64,000 nt of DNA from Massilia rubra (GCF_011682065.1 NZ_VUYU01000007.1:124001-188000); one strand, 5' to 3'. Shown: positions 54,044 through 64,000, counted from the first letter of the stretch. Notes: generated by a model from the sequence alone, not told the origin. A program made the numbers and translations.

Positions 54044-54966
54044 GCCAACCCTGCAGTGTCCTGGTGCCCGTCAAGGTCACCGGCGCCATGATCGTGAGCA
54101 CCTCGGTGCTCGAGAACGATTATGGCGCCTATCTCCCGAACAAGGCCTACGCGCTGGGCGAGCGGTGCATCAGCACCGTCACCCACCGGATTTACGAGAG
54201 CGTCTCGGCGTCGCCCAACAGCGGCCACGATCCGACCCTGCTGATCAACCAGTTCGGCGCGGTGCCGTGGTGGGTCGACCAGGGCCCGACCAATCTGTGG
54301 GCGATGTTCGACGGCTACGTGTCGACCCAGTGCACGGTTGCCTCGCCCTTGAGCGTGACCTTGCGGGTGGGCGCCTTCAACGCCATCGCCATGTTCGGGC
54401 TCGATGCCGACCGGGTCGACATCACGGTGCTCGATTCTCCTGGCGGCAAGGCCGTCTACACCTATTCGGACGACCTGGAAGGATCGGACCCGCCCGATTA
54501 TTACGAGTGGTGCTTCGACCGTTTCAAGCCGCAGACCGATTTTGTCGGCACCGGCCTGGAAGCCTACAACGATGCCCAGGTGACGATCACCTTGAGCAAG
54601 GTGACCGGTCCGGTGAAGTGCGGCCTGATCGCCCTGGGCGACATGCGCCCGCTCGGGCTGACCGAGTACGGCGCCAAGGTCACGCCGCAGACCTTCAGCT
54701 ATGTCGATGTCGACAAATTCGGCCGCACCACCATCGAACTGGGCGCCAATACCACCGACATGAGCCTGGTGGCCAAGCTCGGCATCAGCGACGCGGCGGC
54801 GGTCTACGCCACGCTCAAGGAACTGCAGGCGGTTCCCTGTGTGTGGATCGCCACCGACCTGGTCGATTACTCACCCCTGCGGGTGTTCGGACTGGGCACG
54901 CCGACGCTCTCGTTCGACGGCCCCGACCTCTGTACTGTTAACCTCGAAGTGAAAGGATTTATCTAA
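54040..54966 (+). CDS. Phage distal tail protein with possible carbohydrate-binding fold
   Basis: 308 residues; the ATG overlaps the tape-measure stop by four bases. Early sequence NDYGAYLPNKAYALGERCIS, IYESVSASPNSGHDP and VPWWVDQGPTNLWAMFDGYV suggests a small carbohydrate-binding-module-like beta domain (Y-x-x-G, Y-x-a, W pattern). The rest is beta-rich with FDRFKPQTDFVGTGLEAYND. Position after the tape measure is that of baseplate or distal-tail proteins. Sugar binding is inferred from the pattern alone. Followed by a one-base overlap (TAATG) with the fibre gene. Confidence 0.65.
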   Translation: MSQPCSVLVPVKVTGAMIVSTSVLENDYGAYLPNKAYALGERCISTVTHRIYESVSASPNSGHDPTLLINQFGAVPWWVDQGPTNLWAMFDGYVSTQCTVASPLSVTLRVGAFNAIAMFGLDADRVDITVLDSPGGKAVYTYSDDLEGSDPPDYYEWCFDRFKPQTDFVGTGLEAYNDAQVTITLSKVTGPVKCGLIALGDMRPLGLTEYGAKVTPQTFSYVDVDKFGRTTIELGANTTDMSLVAKLGISDAAAVYATLKELQAVPCVWIATDLVDYSPLRVFGLGTPTLSFDGPDLCTVNLEVKGFI

Positions 54967-56171
54967 TGGCAATCGAAATTCCACCTCCAATGACCCCGGG
55001 CCCGGTCCCGTTCATCCAGCGCGGCGACCGCGCGACCTTTTCCAGCCGCCTGGACGCCTTCGTGCGCTGGATCATCGCCGGCGTGCCGCAGTTCGTCGCG
55101 GTGGCCGCCAACGTCGAGCATAACGCCGCCGAGGCCCTGACCAGCGCCGCGGCGGCCGATAAATCGGCATTGGCGTCGAAAGAGTCGGCCAGGGTCTCGG
55201 CCGAATCGGCGGGGTTGGCGACGGCGGCGGCCGAAACGGCCAACGGCACCCAGCTCACCAGTACCAGCGTGTCGCCGCTGTCGATCGGCAATGGCAATCG
55301 GATCTTCGAGACCCAGGCGGCCAAGCAGTTCCGTGTCAACGTGCCGATGGTCGCGGTGTCGGCCAGCGATCCGAATGCGCGCATGTTCGGCACCGTGGTC
55401 AGCTATGCCGGGACCACCCTGGTGCTGAACATTACCTCGTTCAGCGGGGTCGGCACGGTATCGAACTGGAATATTTCGGTGGCCGGCGCGGCCGGTCCGG
55501 CCGGTAGCAGCGTGTTGGCTGGCAATGCGACCGACGCCATCAACGAAAAGCGCGGCGCCGACATGGTGTCCTCGGCCAAGCCCGACATCTGGGCGGCGGG
55601 CGGCAACACGGTGGTGCTGACCACCACCGACGCCATTACCGGCTTTCCGCCGGCGCCGCAGGCCGGGGCCACGCGCCGTTTCATCGCATCGGGCAACACG
55701 CCGATCCAGGGCGACGCCAATCTGGTGATCAAGGGCGGCTCGAACGTGCTGGCGGCGGGCGACGAAGTGCAGGTGCTGGCGCTGACCACCACTACCTTCC
55801 GCGCCACCATCACCCGGGCCGACGGCAGCGCGGTGGCGGCGCGCGTGGTGCGCTACGACGCCGGCACGGTCAACACCCTGGACTTCCGCAACGGCCAGGT
55901 GCAGCGCTGGGCGCCGGTGGCCGGTGCCAACGTGCTCAACATCATCAACTGGCCGCAGGCCGGGCAGCTGGGCGAACTGCTGATCGAAGGCTACGCGCTG
56001 TCGGGACGCTGGAATCCGGCCAATATCAAGTGGATCAAGTCGGATGGATCGCATGCCACCACCCTGGGCGCGGTGCCGGTGACGATGCTGGCAAGCACCA
56101 CCGTCGCCGACTGGATCTTGCTGTGGACGGTCGATGGCGGGGTCACTATCTTCGGAAAGGTGATGCGCTGA
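54966..56171 (+). CDS. Tail fibre protein
   Basis: 401 residues. N-terminal PPPMTPGPVPFIQRGDRATFSS and an Ala-rich helical section (EHNAAEALTSAAAADKSALA with SKESARVSAESAGLATAAAE) look like the shaft of a fibre with an anchor domain; a short Gly-rich linker (AGAAGPAGSS) leads to a beta-rich C-terminal domain with TRRFIASGNTPIQGDANL. Fibres define which cells are bound. The ATG follows the preceding stop as TAATG and the next gene begins as TGATG, so the three distal genes are coupled. Confidence 0.75.
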   Translation: MAIEIPPPMTPGPVPFIQRGDRATFSSRLDAFVRWIIAGVPQFVAVAANVEHNAAEALTSAAAADKSALASKESARVSAESAGLATAAAETANGTQLTSTSVSPLSIGNGNRIFETQAAKQFRVNVPMVAVSASDPNARMFGTVVSYAGTTLVLNITSFSGVGTVSNWNISVAGAAGPAGSSVLAGNATDAINEKRGADMVSSAKPDIWAAGGNTVVLTTTDAITGFPPAPQAGATRRFIASGNTPIQGDANLVIKGGSNVLAAGDEVQVLALTTTTFRATITRADGSAVAARVVRYDAGTVNTLDFRNGQVQRWAPVAGANVLNIINWPQAGQLGELLIEGYALSGRWNPANIKWIKSDGSHATTLGAVPVTMLASTTVADWILLWTVDGGVTIFGKVMR

Positions 56172-56833
56172 TGAGCATGCTACTTTTCCGCAGGGGCATG
56201 AGCAGTTCGCGCCAGCTGGTGAACCTGATGTTCTACTCGAACACCACGTGGACCTGCCCGGCTACCACCACCCGCGTGTCGCTCAGCGGTCAGGGGTCGG
56301 GGGGGGCGCCCCAGTCGTACGCCAACGGCGCGCTGAACTGCACCACGGTGACTTACATTAATGACGGGCAGTTTCCGGAAGGCCTTCAGCTTGGCAACTA
56401 CGGCTGGGCGGGTATCCGGGGAGTGACGGAAATGGGCGTTGCGGCGCGCCTGAACAACAACGGCGGCGCGGCGGGTTTTTTCCGGACCGAGTTTATTCAG
56501 TATTCTCACCCGAGTTTTGGCGAGAAGTACCAACGCACCGACACCTTGGTGCCTTTAGCTAATTTCATCATGGGTTCGGCCGGCATCTTGTATGAAGGCT
56601 CGTTTCCGACGTCGGGGCCGATCCAGAACAGTGCCAGCGCCTCGGTCGGCTTCACCTATGTGGTTGCTGCCACCAACGGCTGGCCGACCAGCGCTTTCGG
56701 GTACACATTTCCTGGCGGCGTGGGAGGCCCGGCCAGCGCCAGCGCGTACCCCGATATTGTGGTCGTTCCCGGCTCTCCCTATCCGCTCACGATTCCACCT
56801 GGCGGATGGGTCAGTCTTAGTTATTATCAGTAA
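56171..56833 (+). CDS. Phage protein, probable fibre tip or accessory
   Basis: 220 residues; TGATG overlap with the fibre gene. Beta-rich and Gly/Ser-rich (SLSGQGSGGAPQSYANGALN, MGVAARLNNNGGAAGF, GYTFPGGVGGPASASAYPDI), ending in PPGGWVSLSYYQ. The sequence resembles phage receptor-binding or fibre-tip domains that end in a Gly-rich knob. A terminator follows directly. Confidence 0.6.
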   Translation: MSMLLFRRGMSSSRQLVNLMFYSNTTWTCPATTTRVSLSGQGSGGAPQSYANGALNCTTVTYINDGQFPEGLQLGNYGWAGIRGVTEMGVAARLNNNGGAAGFFRTEFIQYSHPSFGEKYQRTDTLVPLANFIMGSAGILYEGSFPTSGPIQNSASASVGFTYVVAATNGWPTSAFGYTFPGGVGGPASASAYPDIVVVPGSPYPLTIPPGGWVSLSYYQ

Positions 56834-56840
56834 CCCACCC

Positions 56841-56865
56841 AACCCGCTTCGGCGGGTTCTTTTTA
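56841..56865 (+). terminator. Rho-independent terminator between tail and lysis genes
   Basis: AACCCGC (56841-56847), TTCG loop, GCGGGTT (56852-56858), then CTTTTTAT. A classic tetraloop terminator; the lysis cassette begins 12 bases later, so it may be partial or read through. Confidence 0.9.
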
Positions 56866-56877
56866 TGGGAGGCATCC

Positions 56878-57210
56878 ATGCAAATCGATCCGACTGGCGA
56901 CAGCGTCGTGGGCATCAAATACAGCGTGCTGATTTTTTCCTTCATCGGCGCCGCAGTCTCGCTCAGCTATGCAAAAGAAATGACGCGCCCCCAGGCGCTG
57001 ACCGCCATCACCGTCGGCACGGTCGTGTCGGTGATGGCAACGCCGCTGATACTGCATTACCTCGGCCTGCCGCAAGAACTCGACCGCGCAATCGCGTTCT
57101 TTTCCGGCCTGGCGGCGATGCGCGCGGTGCCCGTCCTGTTTTCCCTGATCGACCGCCTGCGCGACATCAAGCTGCCATGGCTGTCGGAACACAATGACCC
57201 GAAGGAATAA
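56878..57210 (+). CDS. Holin-like membrane protein
   Basis: 110 residues with three hydrophobic stretches (VLIFSFIGAAVSLSYA, ALTAITVGTVVSVMATPLIL and FFSGLAAMRAVPVLFSLI). First gene of the lysis cassette, in the place of a holin. GGGAGGC precedes the ATG. Family not recognised; function from context and membrane topology. Confidence 0.65.
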   Translation: MQIDPTGDSVVGIKYSVLIFSFIGAAVSLSYAKEMTRPQALTAITVGTVVSVMATPLILHYLGLPQELDRAIAFFSGLAAMRAVPVLFSLIDRLRDIKLPWLSEHNDPKE

Positions 57211-57214
57211 GCGC

Positions 57215-57463
57215 ATGCCGATCGTTTCACTCATCCAGGCGCTGGCCGGCCTGTACGTCGCCTATGTCAGTACCCTGGCCCTCAATAAAATGGATAAGCG
57301 CACCCCGCCTGGCGTGCGCTACGCCCACATCGCACTGGTGGCCGGCAGCGCCGCCGGGGTGGCCTCGTGCGTGGTTGCGCGCGACATTTTCGAATGCCTG
57401 TTCGCGGTCGGCATTGCGCTGTACGTCGCCGGCAACCGCCGCGGAGAACCGCATGACGCTTGA
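57215..57463 (+). CDS. Second small membrane protein of the lysis cassette
   Basis: 82 residues from the ATG at 57215, which has GAAGGAAT upstream in the end of the previous gene. Two to three hydrophobic segments (IVSLIQALAGLYVAYVSTLA, IALVAGSAAGVASCVV, CLFAVGIALYVAG). It may be a second holin or an antiholin. A start at 57194 would add 7 residues. Confidence 0.6.
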   Translation: MPIVSLIQALAGLYVAYVSTLALNKMDKRTPPGVRYAHIALVAGSAAGVASCVVARDIFECLFAVGIALYVAGNRRGEPHDA

Positions 57464-57968
57464 AGAACTGCGCAGCATCATGCCGTTCGCGCGCGCCAAA
57501 GCCGGCATGTTCCTCCCCGGCCTGAACGCTGCGATGGCCGAATTCGACATCGACACGCCGGTGCGCCAGGCGGCTTTCCTGGCGCAGGTGGGCCATGAGT
57601 CCGGCCAGCTGCTGTACGTGCGCGAGCTGGCCAACGGCGCCGCCTACGAGGGCCGGCGCGATCTTGGCAACGTGGTGGAGGGCGACGGCGTTCGCTTTCG
57701 TGGACGCGGATTGATCCAGCTTACCGGGCGCAGCAACTACAGCGCGTGTGGCAAGGCGCTCGGCATGGACCTGATCGCCCATCCGGAACTGCTCGAGCAA
57801 CCGGCCAACGCGTGCCGTTCGGCCGGCTGGTTCTGGCATGCGAACGGACTCAATGCCCTCGCCGACGCACGCGAGTTCGTCAAACTCACGCGCCGCATCA
57901 ATGGCGGCGCCAATGGCCTGGTCGAACGCCTTGCGCTGACAGCGCGCGCGCTCAAGGTGCTGGCATGA
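57453..57968 (+). CDS. GH19 (chitinase-fold) endolysin
   Basis: 171 residues. GH19 features: QAAFLAQVGHESGQLLYVRE with the first catalytic Glu, GRGLIQLTGRSNYSACGKAL and NACRSAGWFWHANGLN, ending ALTARALKVLA. Phage GH19 lysins cut the glycan backbone of peptidoglycan. No signal peptide; release depends on the holin. Overlaps the gene before and the Rz-like gene after (ATGA). Confidence 0.92.
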   Translation: MTLEELRSIMPFARAKAGMFLPGLNAAMAEFDIDTPVRQAAFLAQVGHESGQLLYVRELANGAAYEGRRDLGNVVEGDGVRFRGRGLIQLTGRSNYSACGKALGMDLIAHPELLEQPANACRSAGWFWHANGLNALADAREFVKLTRRINGGANGLVERLALTARALKVLA

Positions 57969-58351
57969 GCGCCTTTGCCAGCCTGGCCGGCGGCAGCGTC
58001 TGGAAGCTCGCCAGCGCCGTCCTGCTGGCTGCTCTGCTGGTGACCCTGTCGGCAGGGACCACTGCCTGGTGGCTGGCCGCCAGTGCGCGCGACCAGGCCC
58101 AGGCCGAGCTGCGCGTGCAGCACACGCTGGTTGCGCAACTGCGCGGCGCGCTCGACGCGCAGAACGCCGCCGTCGCCGCCGCCGGCCTGGCCACCGCCCT
58201 TGCCGAACAGCGCGGGGAGTTGGCGCGCCAGCAGGCGGCGGCCAACGCACGCCGCTTCGACCTTGCGCTGGCCAGGGTCGCGGGCGTGAAGGCCGCCACC
58301 TGTACAGAGGCCATGCCGGCCGTGAACCTGATCCTGGAGTCGATCCGATGA
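57965..58351 (+). CDS. Rz-like i-spanin
   Basis: 128 residues with an N-terminal transmembrane helix (LASAVLLAALLVTLSAGTTA) and a long helical periplasmic part with ARDQAQAELRVQHTLVAQLR: the i-spanin layout. It starts within the endolysin stop (ATGA) and the o-spanin gene begins in its own stop, as in Rz/Rz1 pairs. Confidence 0.82.
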   Translation: MSAFASLAGGSVWKLASAVLLAALLVTLSAGTTAWWLAASARDQAQAELRVQHTLVAQLRGALDAQNAAVAAAGLATALAEQRGELARQQAAANARRFDLALARVAGVKAATCTEAMPAVNLILESIR

Positions 58352-58602
58352 AAGCGATCACGCTGCTGATGGCGGGCGCACTGCTGGCCGCCTGCGCCAG
58401 CGCGCCGCCGGCGCTGCGCGAAGTGCGCGTGCCGGTGTACACGCCGTGCATCAAGGCCGCACCCGAGCGCCCGGTCTTTGCCGCGCGCACCCTGGCGCCG
58501 GACGCCAGCGATGGCGAGAAAATCCTGGCGATTGCGCGCGACCTGCCCATGCACCTGCGCTACGAGGCCCAGCTCGAAGCGCTGCTGACCGGCTGCCTGT
58601 AG
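58348..58602 (+). CDS. Rz1-like o-spanin lipoprotein
   Basis: 84 residues; lipoprotein signal ending in GALLAACASAP. Short and Pro/Cys-containing (VPVYTPCIKAAPERPVFAAR), typical of o-spanins that reach from the outer membrane to the Rz coil and fuse membranes at lysis. It overlaps Rz by four bases (ATGA). Last gene of the phage element; host trmB starts 53 bases later. Confidence 0.82.
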   Translation: MKAITLLMAGALLAACASAPPALREVRVPVYTPCIKAAPERPVFAARTLAPDASDGEKILAIARDLPMHLRYEAQLEALLTGCL

Positions 58603-58655
58603 CGACGGCCGGTACGATATAATGTCGTCCGGCCTTTTCTTCTACCTCCATCCCC

Positions 58656-59363
58656 ATGTCCGCAGATACCCCGAACCGCCCGATGTTGTACGACCCGACC
58701 GAACATCGCATCCGCAGCTTCGTCACACGCGCCGGTCGCCTGTCGATCGCCCAGGCGCGCGCGCTCGAAGAGCTGGGACCGAAGTTCCTGGTCGAGTATG
58801 CAAAAACACCGCTCGACTTCGAACAAGCCTTCGGCCGCACAGCGCCGGTGATCCTCGAAATCGGCTTCGGCATGGGCGACACCACCTCGCACATCGCCAA
58901 AGGCATGCCGGAGAAGGACTTCATCGGCGTCGAAGTGCACACGCCCGGCGTGGGCAGCCTGCTCAAGCAGATCGGCGAACAGGGTTTGAGCAACCTGCGC
59001 CTGATCCAGCACGATGCGGTCGAAGTGCTCAACCAGATGATCCCGGCCGGCTCGCTGGCCGGCGTGCACGTGTTCTTTCCGGACCCGTGGCACAAGGCGC
59101 GCCACAACAAGCGCCGCCTGCTGCAGCCGCCGTTCGTCAAGCTGCTGGCCGAGCGCCTCGCACCGGGCGGCTACCTGCACTGCGCCACCGACTGGGAAGA
59201 CTACGCGGTCCAGATGCTCGAGGTGCTGGGCGCCGAACCGCTGCTGCAAAACACGGCCGAAGGCTATGCGCCGCAACCGGCCTACCGTCCCCTGACCAAG
59301 TTCGAAAACCGCGGCATCAAGCTCGGTCACGGCGTCTGGGACCTGGTGTTTACCAAAAAATAG
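58656..59363 (+). CDS. trmB: tRNA (guanine-N7-)-methyltransferase TrmB
   Basis: 235 residues, family length. TrmB methylates G46 in the tRNA variable loop. Motifs: SAM site [24 protein letters not shown], the [17 protein letters not shown] block specific to TrmB and [23 protein letters not shown] at 58618-58623 lies 33 bases upstream as a likely -10. It marks the end of the phage element; a terminator follows. Confidence 0.97.
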   Translation: MSADTPNRPMLYDPTEHRIRSFVTRAGRLSIAQARALEELGPKFLVEYAKTPLDFEQAFGRTAPVILEIGFGMGDTTSHIAKGMPEKDFIGVEVHTPGVGSLLKQIGEQGLSNLRLIQHDAVEVLNQMIPAGSLAGVHVFFPDPWHKARHNKRRLLQPPFVKLLAERLAPGGYLHCATDWEDYAVQMLEVLGAEPLLQNTAEGYAPQPAYRPLTKFENRGIKLGHGVWDLVFTKK

Positions 59364-59371
59364 ACCCGATG

Positions 59372-59412
59372 GTGGCGATGCGGCCATGCTGGCTGCATCG
59401 CCACGTTTTTTT
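59372..59412 (+). terminator. Rho-independent terminator of trmB
   Basis: GTGGCGATGC (59372-59381) pairs perfectly with GCATCGCCAC (59395-59404), followed by G and seven T (59406-59412). Confidence 0.92.
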
Positions 59413-59481
59413 CTCCAGAGTGGTAGCGTTTCCAACTAGAATACACAATCTTGGTACGCTTCTTCACAAGGAGTCAATACG

Positions 59482-60657
59482 ATGGGTTCACAAGCCCCCC
59501 GCCTGGACGTGGTCGACGCATTGCGTGGCTTCGCCATCGTGTCGATCATGCTGCTCCATAACATCGAGCACTTCGACCTGTACTACGTCGTACCCGGCTT
59601 GCCACCCTGGCTGGCCGCCCTCGACAACGTCGTCTGGGAGGTCGCCTTCTTCCTCTTCGGCGGAAAATCGTACGCCATCTTCGCGCTGCTGTTCGGCCTT
59701 ACCTTCCACCTGCAGTCGCAGGCGCGCAAGGAGCGCGGCGAGGACTTTCGCACCCGTTACGGCTGGCGCCTGCTGATCCTGTTCGGCTTCGGCATGCTCA
59801 ACTCGATGTTCTATCACGGCGACATCCTCACCATCTATGCCGTCATCGGCCTGTGCCTGCTGCCGGTCGCGCGCCTGCGCGATTGGGCCCTGCTGGCGCT
59901 GGCCGCCATCCTCATGCTGCAGCCGTACGAATGGCTGGTGCTGGTCGACGCCCTGCGCCAGCCGGATGCGATCATCGGCGACCCGGACTCGTGGCAGTAT
60001 TTCGGGCGCATGAATGCGTACCTGACGGGCGACTCGCTGCTGCGCGTCTGGGCCGGCAATCTGACCAATGGCAAGCTGGGGGTGATTCTGTGGAGCTGGG
60101 AAAATGGCCGCGTCTTCCAGATCCTGTCGCTGTTCATGCTTGGCATGCTGGCCGGACGGCGTGGCCTGTTCGAGGCCGGCGCCCACAGCATGCGTTTCTG
60201 GCGCCGCACCCTGCTTGTTGCCACCTTGCTGTTCCTGCCGCTGTATTCCATCCGCATGCTGCTGCCCGACTGGGTCGCCAGCACCGCCGTGCGCCGCCCG
60301 CTGGGCGTCATGGTGGCCTCGTGGTCCAACTTCGCCTTCATGCTGGTGCTGGTGGCGTGCTTTGTCCTGCTGTACCAGGGCGGTGCGCTGACCCGGGCGC
60401 TGCGCTTACTGGCCCCGTTGGGACGTATGAGCCTGACCAGCTACTTCACGCAGTCGATCATCGGTTCCTTTATCTACTATGGCTTCGGCCTGGGCCTGTA
60501 CCAGGTCACCGGCGCCACCGTGTGCCTGTTGATCGGCGCTGTGCTGGCGGCGCTGCAGTGCGCCTTCTGCGCGTGGTGGCTCAGGCGCCACGCGCAGGGG
60601 CCGCTGGAGCAGTTGTGGCACCGGGCGACCTGGATCGGCGCGCGCCAGGCTGCATGA
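59482..60657 (+). CDS. DUF418-domain membrane protein
   Basis: 391 residues with about ten hydrophobic segments. The N-terminal RLDVVDALRGFAIVSIMLLHNIEHF is the usual start of DUF418/YeiB-like proteins. The conserved C-terminal module has PLGRMSLTSYFTQSIIGSFI and WWLRRHAQGPLEQLWHRATW. The family is predicted to be multi-pass membrane acyltransferase-like; substrate unknown. AAGGAGT precedes the ATG. Its 3' end overlaps the convergent EamA gene by 77 bases. Confidence 0.85.
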   Translation: MGSQAPRLDVVDALRGFAIVSIMLLHNIEHFDLYYVVPGLPPWLAALDNVVWEVAFFLFGGKSYAIFALLFGLTFHLQSQARKERGEDFRTRYGWRLLILFGFGMLNSMFYHGDILTIYAVIGLCLLPVARLRDWALLALAAILMLQPYEWLVLVDALRQPDAIIGDPDSWQYFGRMNAYLTGDSLLRVWAGNLTNGKLGVILWSWENGRVFQILSLFMLGMLAGRRGLFEAGAHSMRFWRRTLLVATLLFLPLYSIRMLLPDWVASTAVRRPLGVMVASWSNFAFMLVLVACFVLLYQGGALTRALRLLAPLGRMSLTSYFTQSIIGSFIYYGFGLGLYQVTGATVCLLIGAVLAALQCAFCAWWLRRHAQGPLEQLWHRATWIGARQAA

Positions 60658-61510
60658 AGGCCATCAGGTTCCCGCCCAGGACCAGCAGCAGGCCGCCAAC
60701 GGCGAGGGCGCTCCACTGGTAGCCTTCCAGGACGGTGGACACGCTCAGCGCCACCACCGGAAACAGCACGGTGGAATACGCCGCGCGGTCCGGGCCGATG
60801 CGCCCGACCAGCAGCAGATAGGCGGTAAATCCCACCACCGAACCGGGAATGGCCAGGTACAGCAGCGAGGCCGCGTAGCGCAGGCCCGGTTCGATCGCAA
60901 AGGGCATTTTCAAGAGCCACGCGCCGGCGCCGAGGATGGTGGCGCCGATCAGCATGGCCCAGGTATTGGTCAGCCAGGGCGTCAGGCCAAGCGCCTGCAT
61001 GCGCGACGACAGCAGGTTCCCGGTCGAGAAGCACAAGGTGCCCAGTAGCGCGAGACCGAGGCCGAACAGCATGCCACTGTCGTTCCAGTGGCCGTGCATC
61101 TGCGGCAGGAACAGCAGGGCGATGCCGCCCAGGCCCAGCAAGGCGCCGCCGATCACCTGGCGCCGGATCGGGCGCCCCATGAAGATACGGCCGTTGATGG
61201 CGTTCCAGATCGGCGCCGTCGAAAACACCACCGCCACCAAGCCGCTCGGCACCCACTTGCTCGCGTAGTAGAGGCATAGGAAATTACAGCAGAACAGCAC
61301 GATGCCCTGCGCCAGCAGATAGCGCCAGGCGCTGCGCGGCGGCCAGACGGGTTTGCGCGTGGCGATCAAAAACAGCATCAGCACCGCGCTGGCGATCCAG
61401 AAGCGGTAGGCGATCGACACCGGGGCCGGCACCACGCCGAGTTGAAAGGTGATGGCGATCCAGGTGGTGCCCCAGATCAGGACCGTGAGAAAGTAGAGGA
61501 AGATATTCAT
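60581..61510 (-). CDS. EamA-family (DMT) transporter
   Basis: 309 residues from the ATG at 61510; the longer frame to 61561 starts in unlikely sequence. Ten hydrophobic helices in two EamA halves: NIFLYFLTVLIWGTTWIAI at the start and TVLFPVVALSVSTVLEGYQW at the second repeat. DMT exporters move amino acids or other metabolites out of the cell; substrate not predictable. The last 26 codons overlap the DUF418 gene on the other strand. Confidence 0.87.
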   Translation of the reverse strand: MNIFLYFLTVLIWGTTWIAITFQLGVVPAPVSIAYRFWIASAVLMLFLIATRKPVWPPRSAWRYLLAQGIVLFCCNFLCLYYASKWVPSGLVAVVFSTAPIWNAINGRIFMGRPIRRQVIGGALLGLGGIALLFLPQMHGHWNDSGMLFGLGLALLGTLCFSTGNLLSSRMQALGLTPWLTNTWAMLIGATILGAGAWLLKMPFAIEPGLRYAASLLYLAIPGSVVGFTAYLLLVGRIGPDRAAYSTVLFPVVALSVSTVLEGYQWSALAVGGLLLVLGGNLMAFMQPGARRSRSPGATTAPAAPARGA

Positions 61511-61611
61511 GACGCCATCTTGCCCCGGCGTGGTGGGCGCGGCTTGTCTGATCTTGCGCACTTTGCGCCGTCCGACGGCAGCGGCGCGCTTGCCATGCTA
61601 GACTTTTCAGC

Positions 61612-62499
61612 ATGCACTCACGACCATCGCTCATTTCGCACGCCGTCTTCAACACCATGAGCGGCACCAATGCCACGCTCGAACGCTTCGCGTGGCTGGG
61701 CGACGGCATGGCAACGGCAATCTGGCAGCGCGACACCGAGGAAGAGCTCACCAGCTACGTGCAGCCCGGCCACCACACCCTGTCGTGTTACCTCGGCGGC
61801 GGTTACCGCACCGAGCGCGCCGGCGTGCCGGGCCGTTACGGGGCGCCGCAGCAACTCTGTTCCATGCCCGACTGGCACGAGTCGCAATGGGTGGTGCGCG
61901 GCCATGTGCGCATGCTGCATGTCTACTTCATGCCCGAGCATTTCACCCGGCGCGCCGTGGTGGAACTCGATCGCGAACCGCGCGAACTGACCCTGGCCGA
62001 CCGTACCTACTTTGAAAACCCGCGCATCGTGCAGCTGTGCGAAGCGCTGCTCACGCAATCGTGGGCGGCGCCCGACGATCTGCTGCGCGCCAACGAGATC
62101 ACCCACGAAGCCTTGAGCGAACTGCTTCGCTCGCAAGCCATCGTGCGGCGCGACCTGCGCCTGCGCGGCGGCCTGGCGCCGCTGGTGCGGCGTCGCCTGG
62201 CCGACTACATCGAGCAGCACCTGGCCCAATCGATCACCCTGGGCGAACTGGCGCAGCTGGCCTGCATGTCGGAGTTTCACCTGGCGCGCATGTTCCGCGT
62301 CTCGTTCGGGATGCCGCCGTCAAGCTGGGTGGCGCAGCGCCGCATCGAACGCGCGCGCGCCTTGCTCAAGGCCGGCAAGCTGCCCTTGCAGCAGGTTGCC
62401 GCCGCCTGCGGCTACGCCGACCTGAGTCACTTCAGCCATCGCTTCAGCAAAGCGGTGGGCGCGCCGCCCGGGCGCTTCCGCCAGGCGCTGTTGGATTAA
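61612..62499 (+). CDS. AraC-family transcriptional regulator
   Basis: 295 residues. The C-terminal 100 residues are an AraC DNA-binding domain: two helix-turn-helices (TLGELAQLACMSEFHLARMF and LQQVAAACGYADLSHFSHRF), with FSKAVGAPPGRFRQA at the end. The N-terminal half looks like a cupin-type sensor (HTLSCYLGGGYRTERAGV). The ATG at 61612 is the usual frame start; 61657 is also possible. Divergent from EamA, which it could regulate; that is a guess from position. Confidence 0.85.
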   Translation: MHSRPSLISHAVFNTMSGTNATLERFAWLGDGMATAIWQRDTEEELTSYVQPGHHTLSCYLGGGYRTERAGVPGRYGAPQQLCSMPDWHESQWVVRGHVRMLHVYFMPEHFTRRAVVELDREPRELTLADRTYFENPRIVQLCEALLTQSWAAPDDLLRANEITHEALSELLRSQAIVRRDLRLRGGLAPLVRRRLADYIEQHLAQSITLGELAQLACMSEFHLARMFRVSFGMPPSSWVAQRRIERARALLKAGKLPLQQVAAACGYADLSHFSHRFSKAVGAPPGRFRQALLD

Positions 62500-62542
62500 G
62501 CGTTAAGTACCCGCCCATAAATAACTGTGATTTTTGTCTTCC

Positions 62543-64000
<1,458 letters not shown>

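Overview
The window is a GC-rich stretch of a betaproteobacterial chromosome. Gene content and order (surA-pdxA-rsmA, fur/bamE-dapB-exbB-exbD, leuS-lptE-holA-proA) fit the Oxalobacteraceae, Massilia/Duganella type; this is inferred from gene order and protein character, not from a database search.

Bases 1-32,400 are mostly host core genes. The 3' end of surA leads into pdxA and rsmA. Next come a secreted PhoX-type phosphatase with a visible Pho box, a serine hydrolase, two tandem paralogous lipoproteins, a HAD phosphatase, hrcA, and fur divergent from bamE-dapB-exbB-exbD. A small patch of accessory genes (barstar-like, VOC, AraC, two DUF1640 coiled-coil proteins with internal tandem repeats) sits between exbD and leuS. 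Then follow leuS-lptE-holA-proA-hemJ, an RNA methyltransferase, a Bcr/CflA-type efflux pump and a REC-PAS-GGDEF-EAL signalling protein. A perfect LexA box precedes a two-gene DNA-repair unit (radical SAM protein plus a DUF4130-UdgX fusion).

Bases 32,600-38,500 are a tRNA-rich accessory zone: tRNA-Arg(CCG), a truncated gene and an IS3-type transposase remnant, a structurally decayed tRNA-Lys, tRNA-Asp, tRNA-Val and tRNA-Gly(CCC). Embedded in it is an apparently lower-GC restriction-modification unit: an HNH nuclease convergent with two translationally coupled DNA methyltransferases.

Bases 40,300-58,600 are a phage-derived element. The order is an S24-type repressor and a Cro-like protein with face-to-face promoters, a ParB-like protein, an SF2 helicase, a Toprim protein, a putative late regulator followed by a strong promoter and two terminators, a long-tail module (tube, chaperones, 1884-residue tape measure, distal proteins, fibre) and a complete lysis cassette (holin-like, GH19 endolysin, Rz, Rz1). 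No integrase, terminase, portal or capsid gene is present, so this looks like a headless tail element (tailocin-like) or a deleted prophage. The gene order resembles lambda late control: regulator, promoter-terminator, tail and lysis.

Bases 58,600-64,000 return to host genes: trmB, a DUF418 membrane protein, an EamA transporter, an AraC regulator and the 3' part of recQ.
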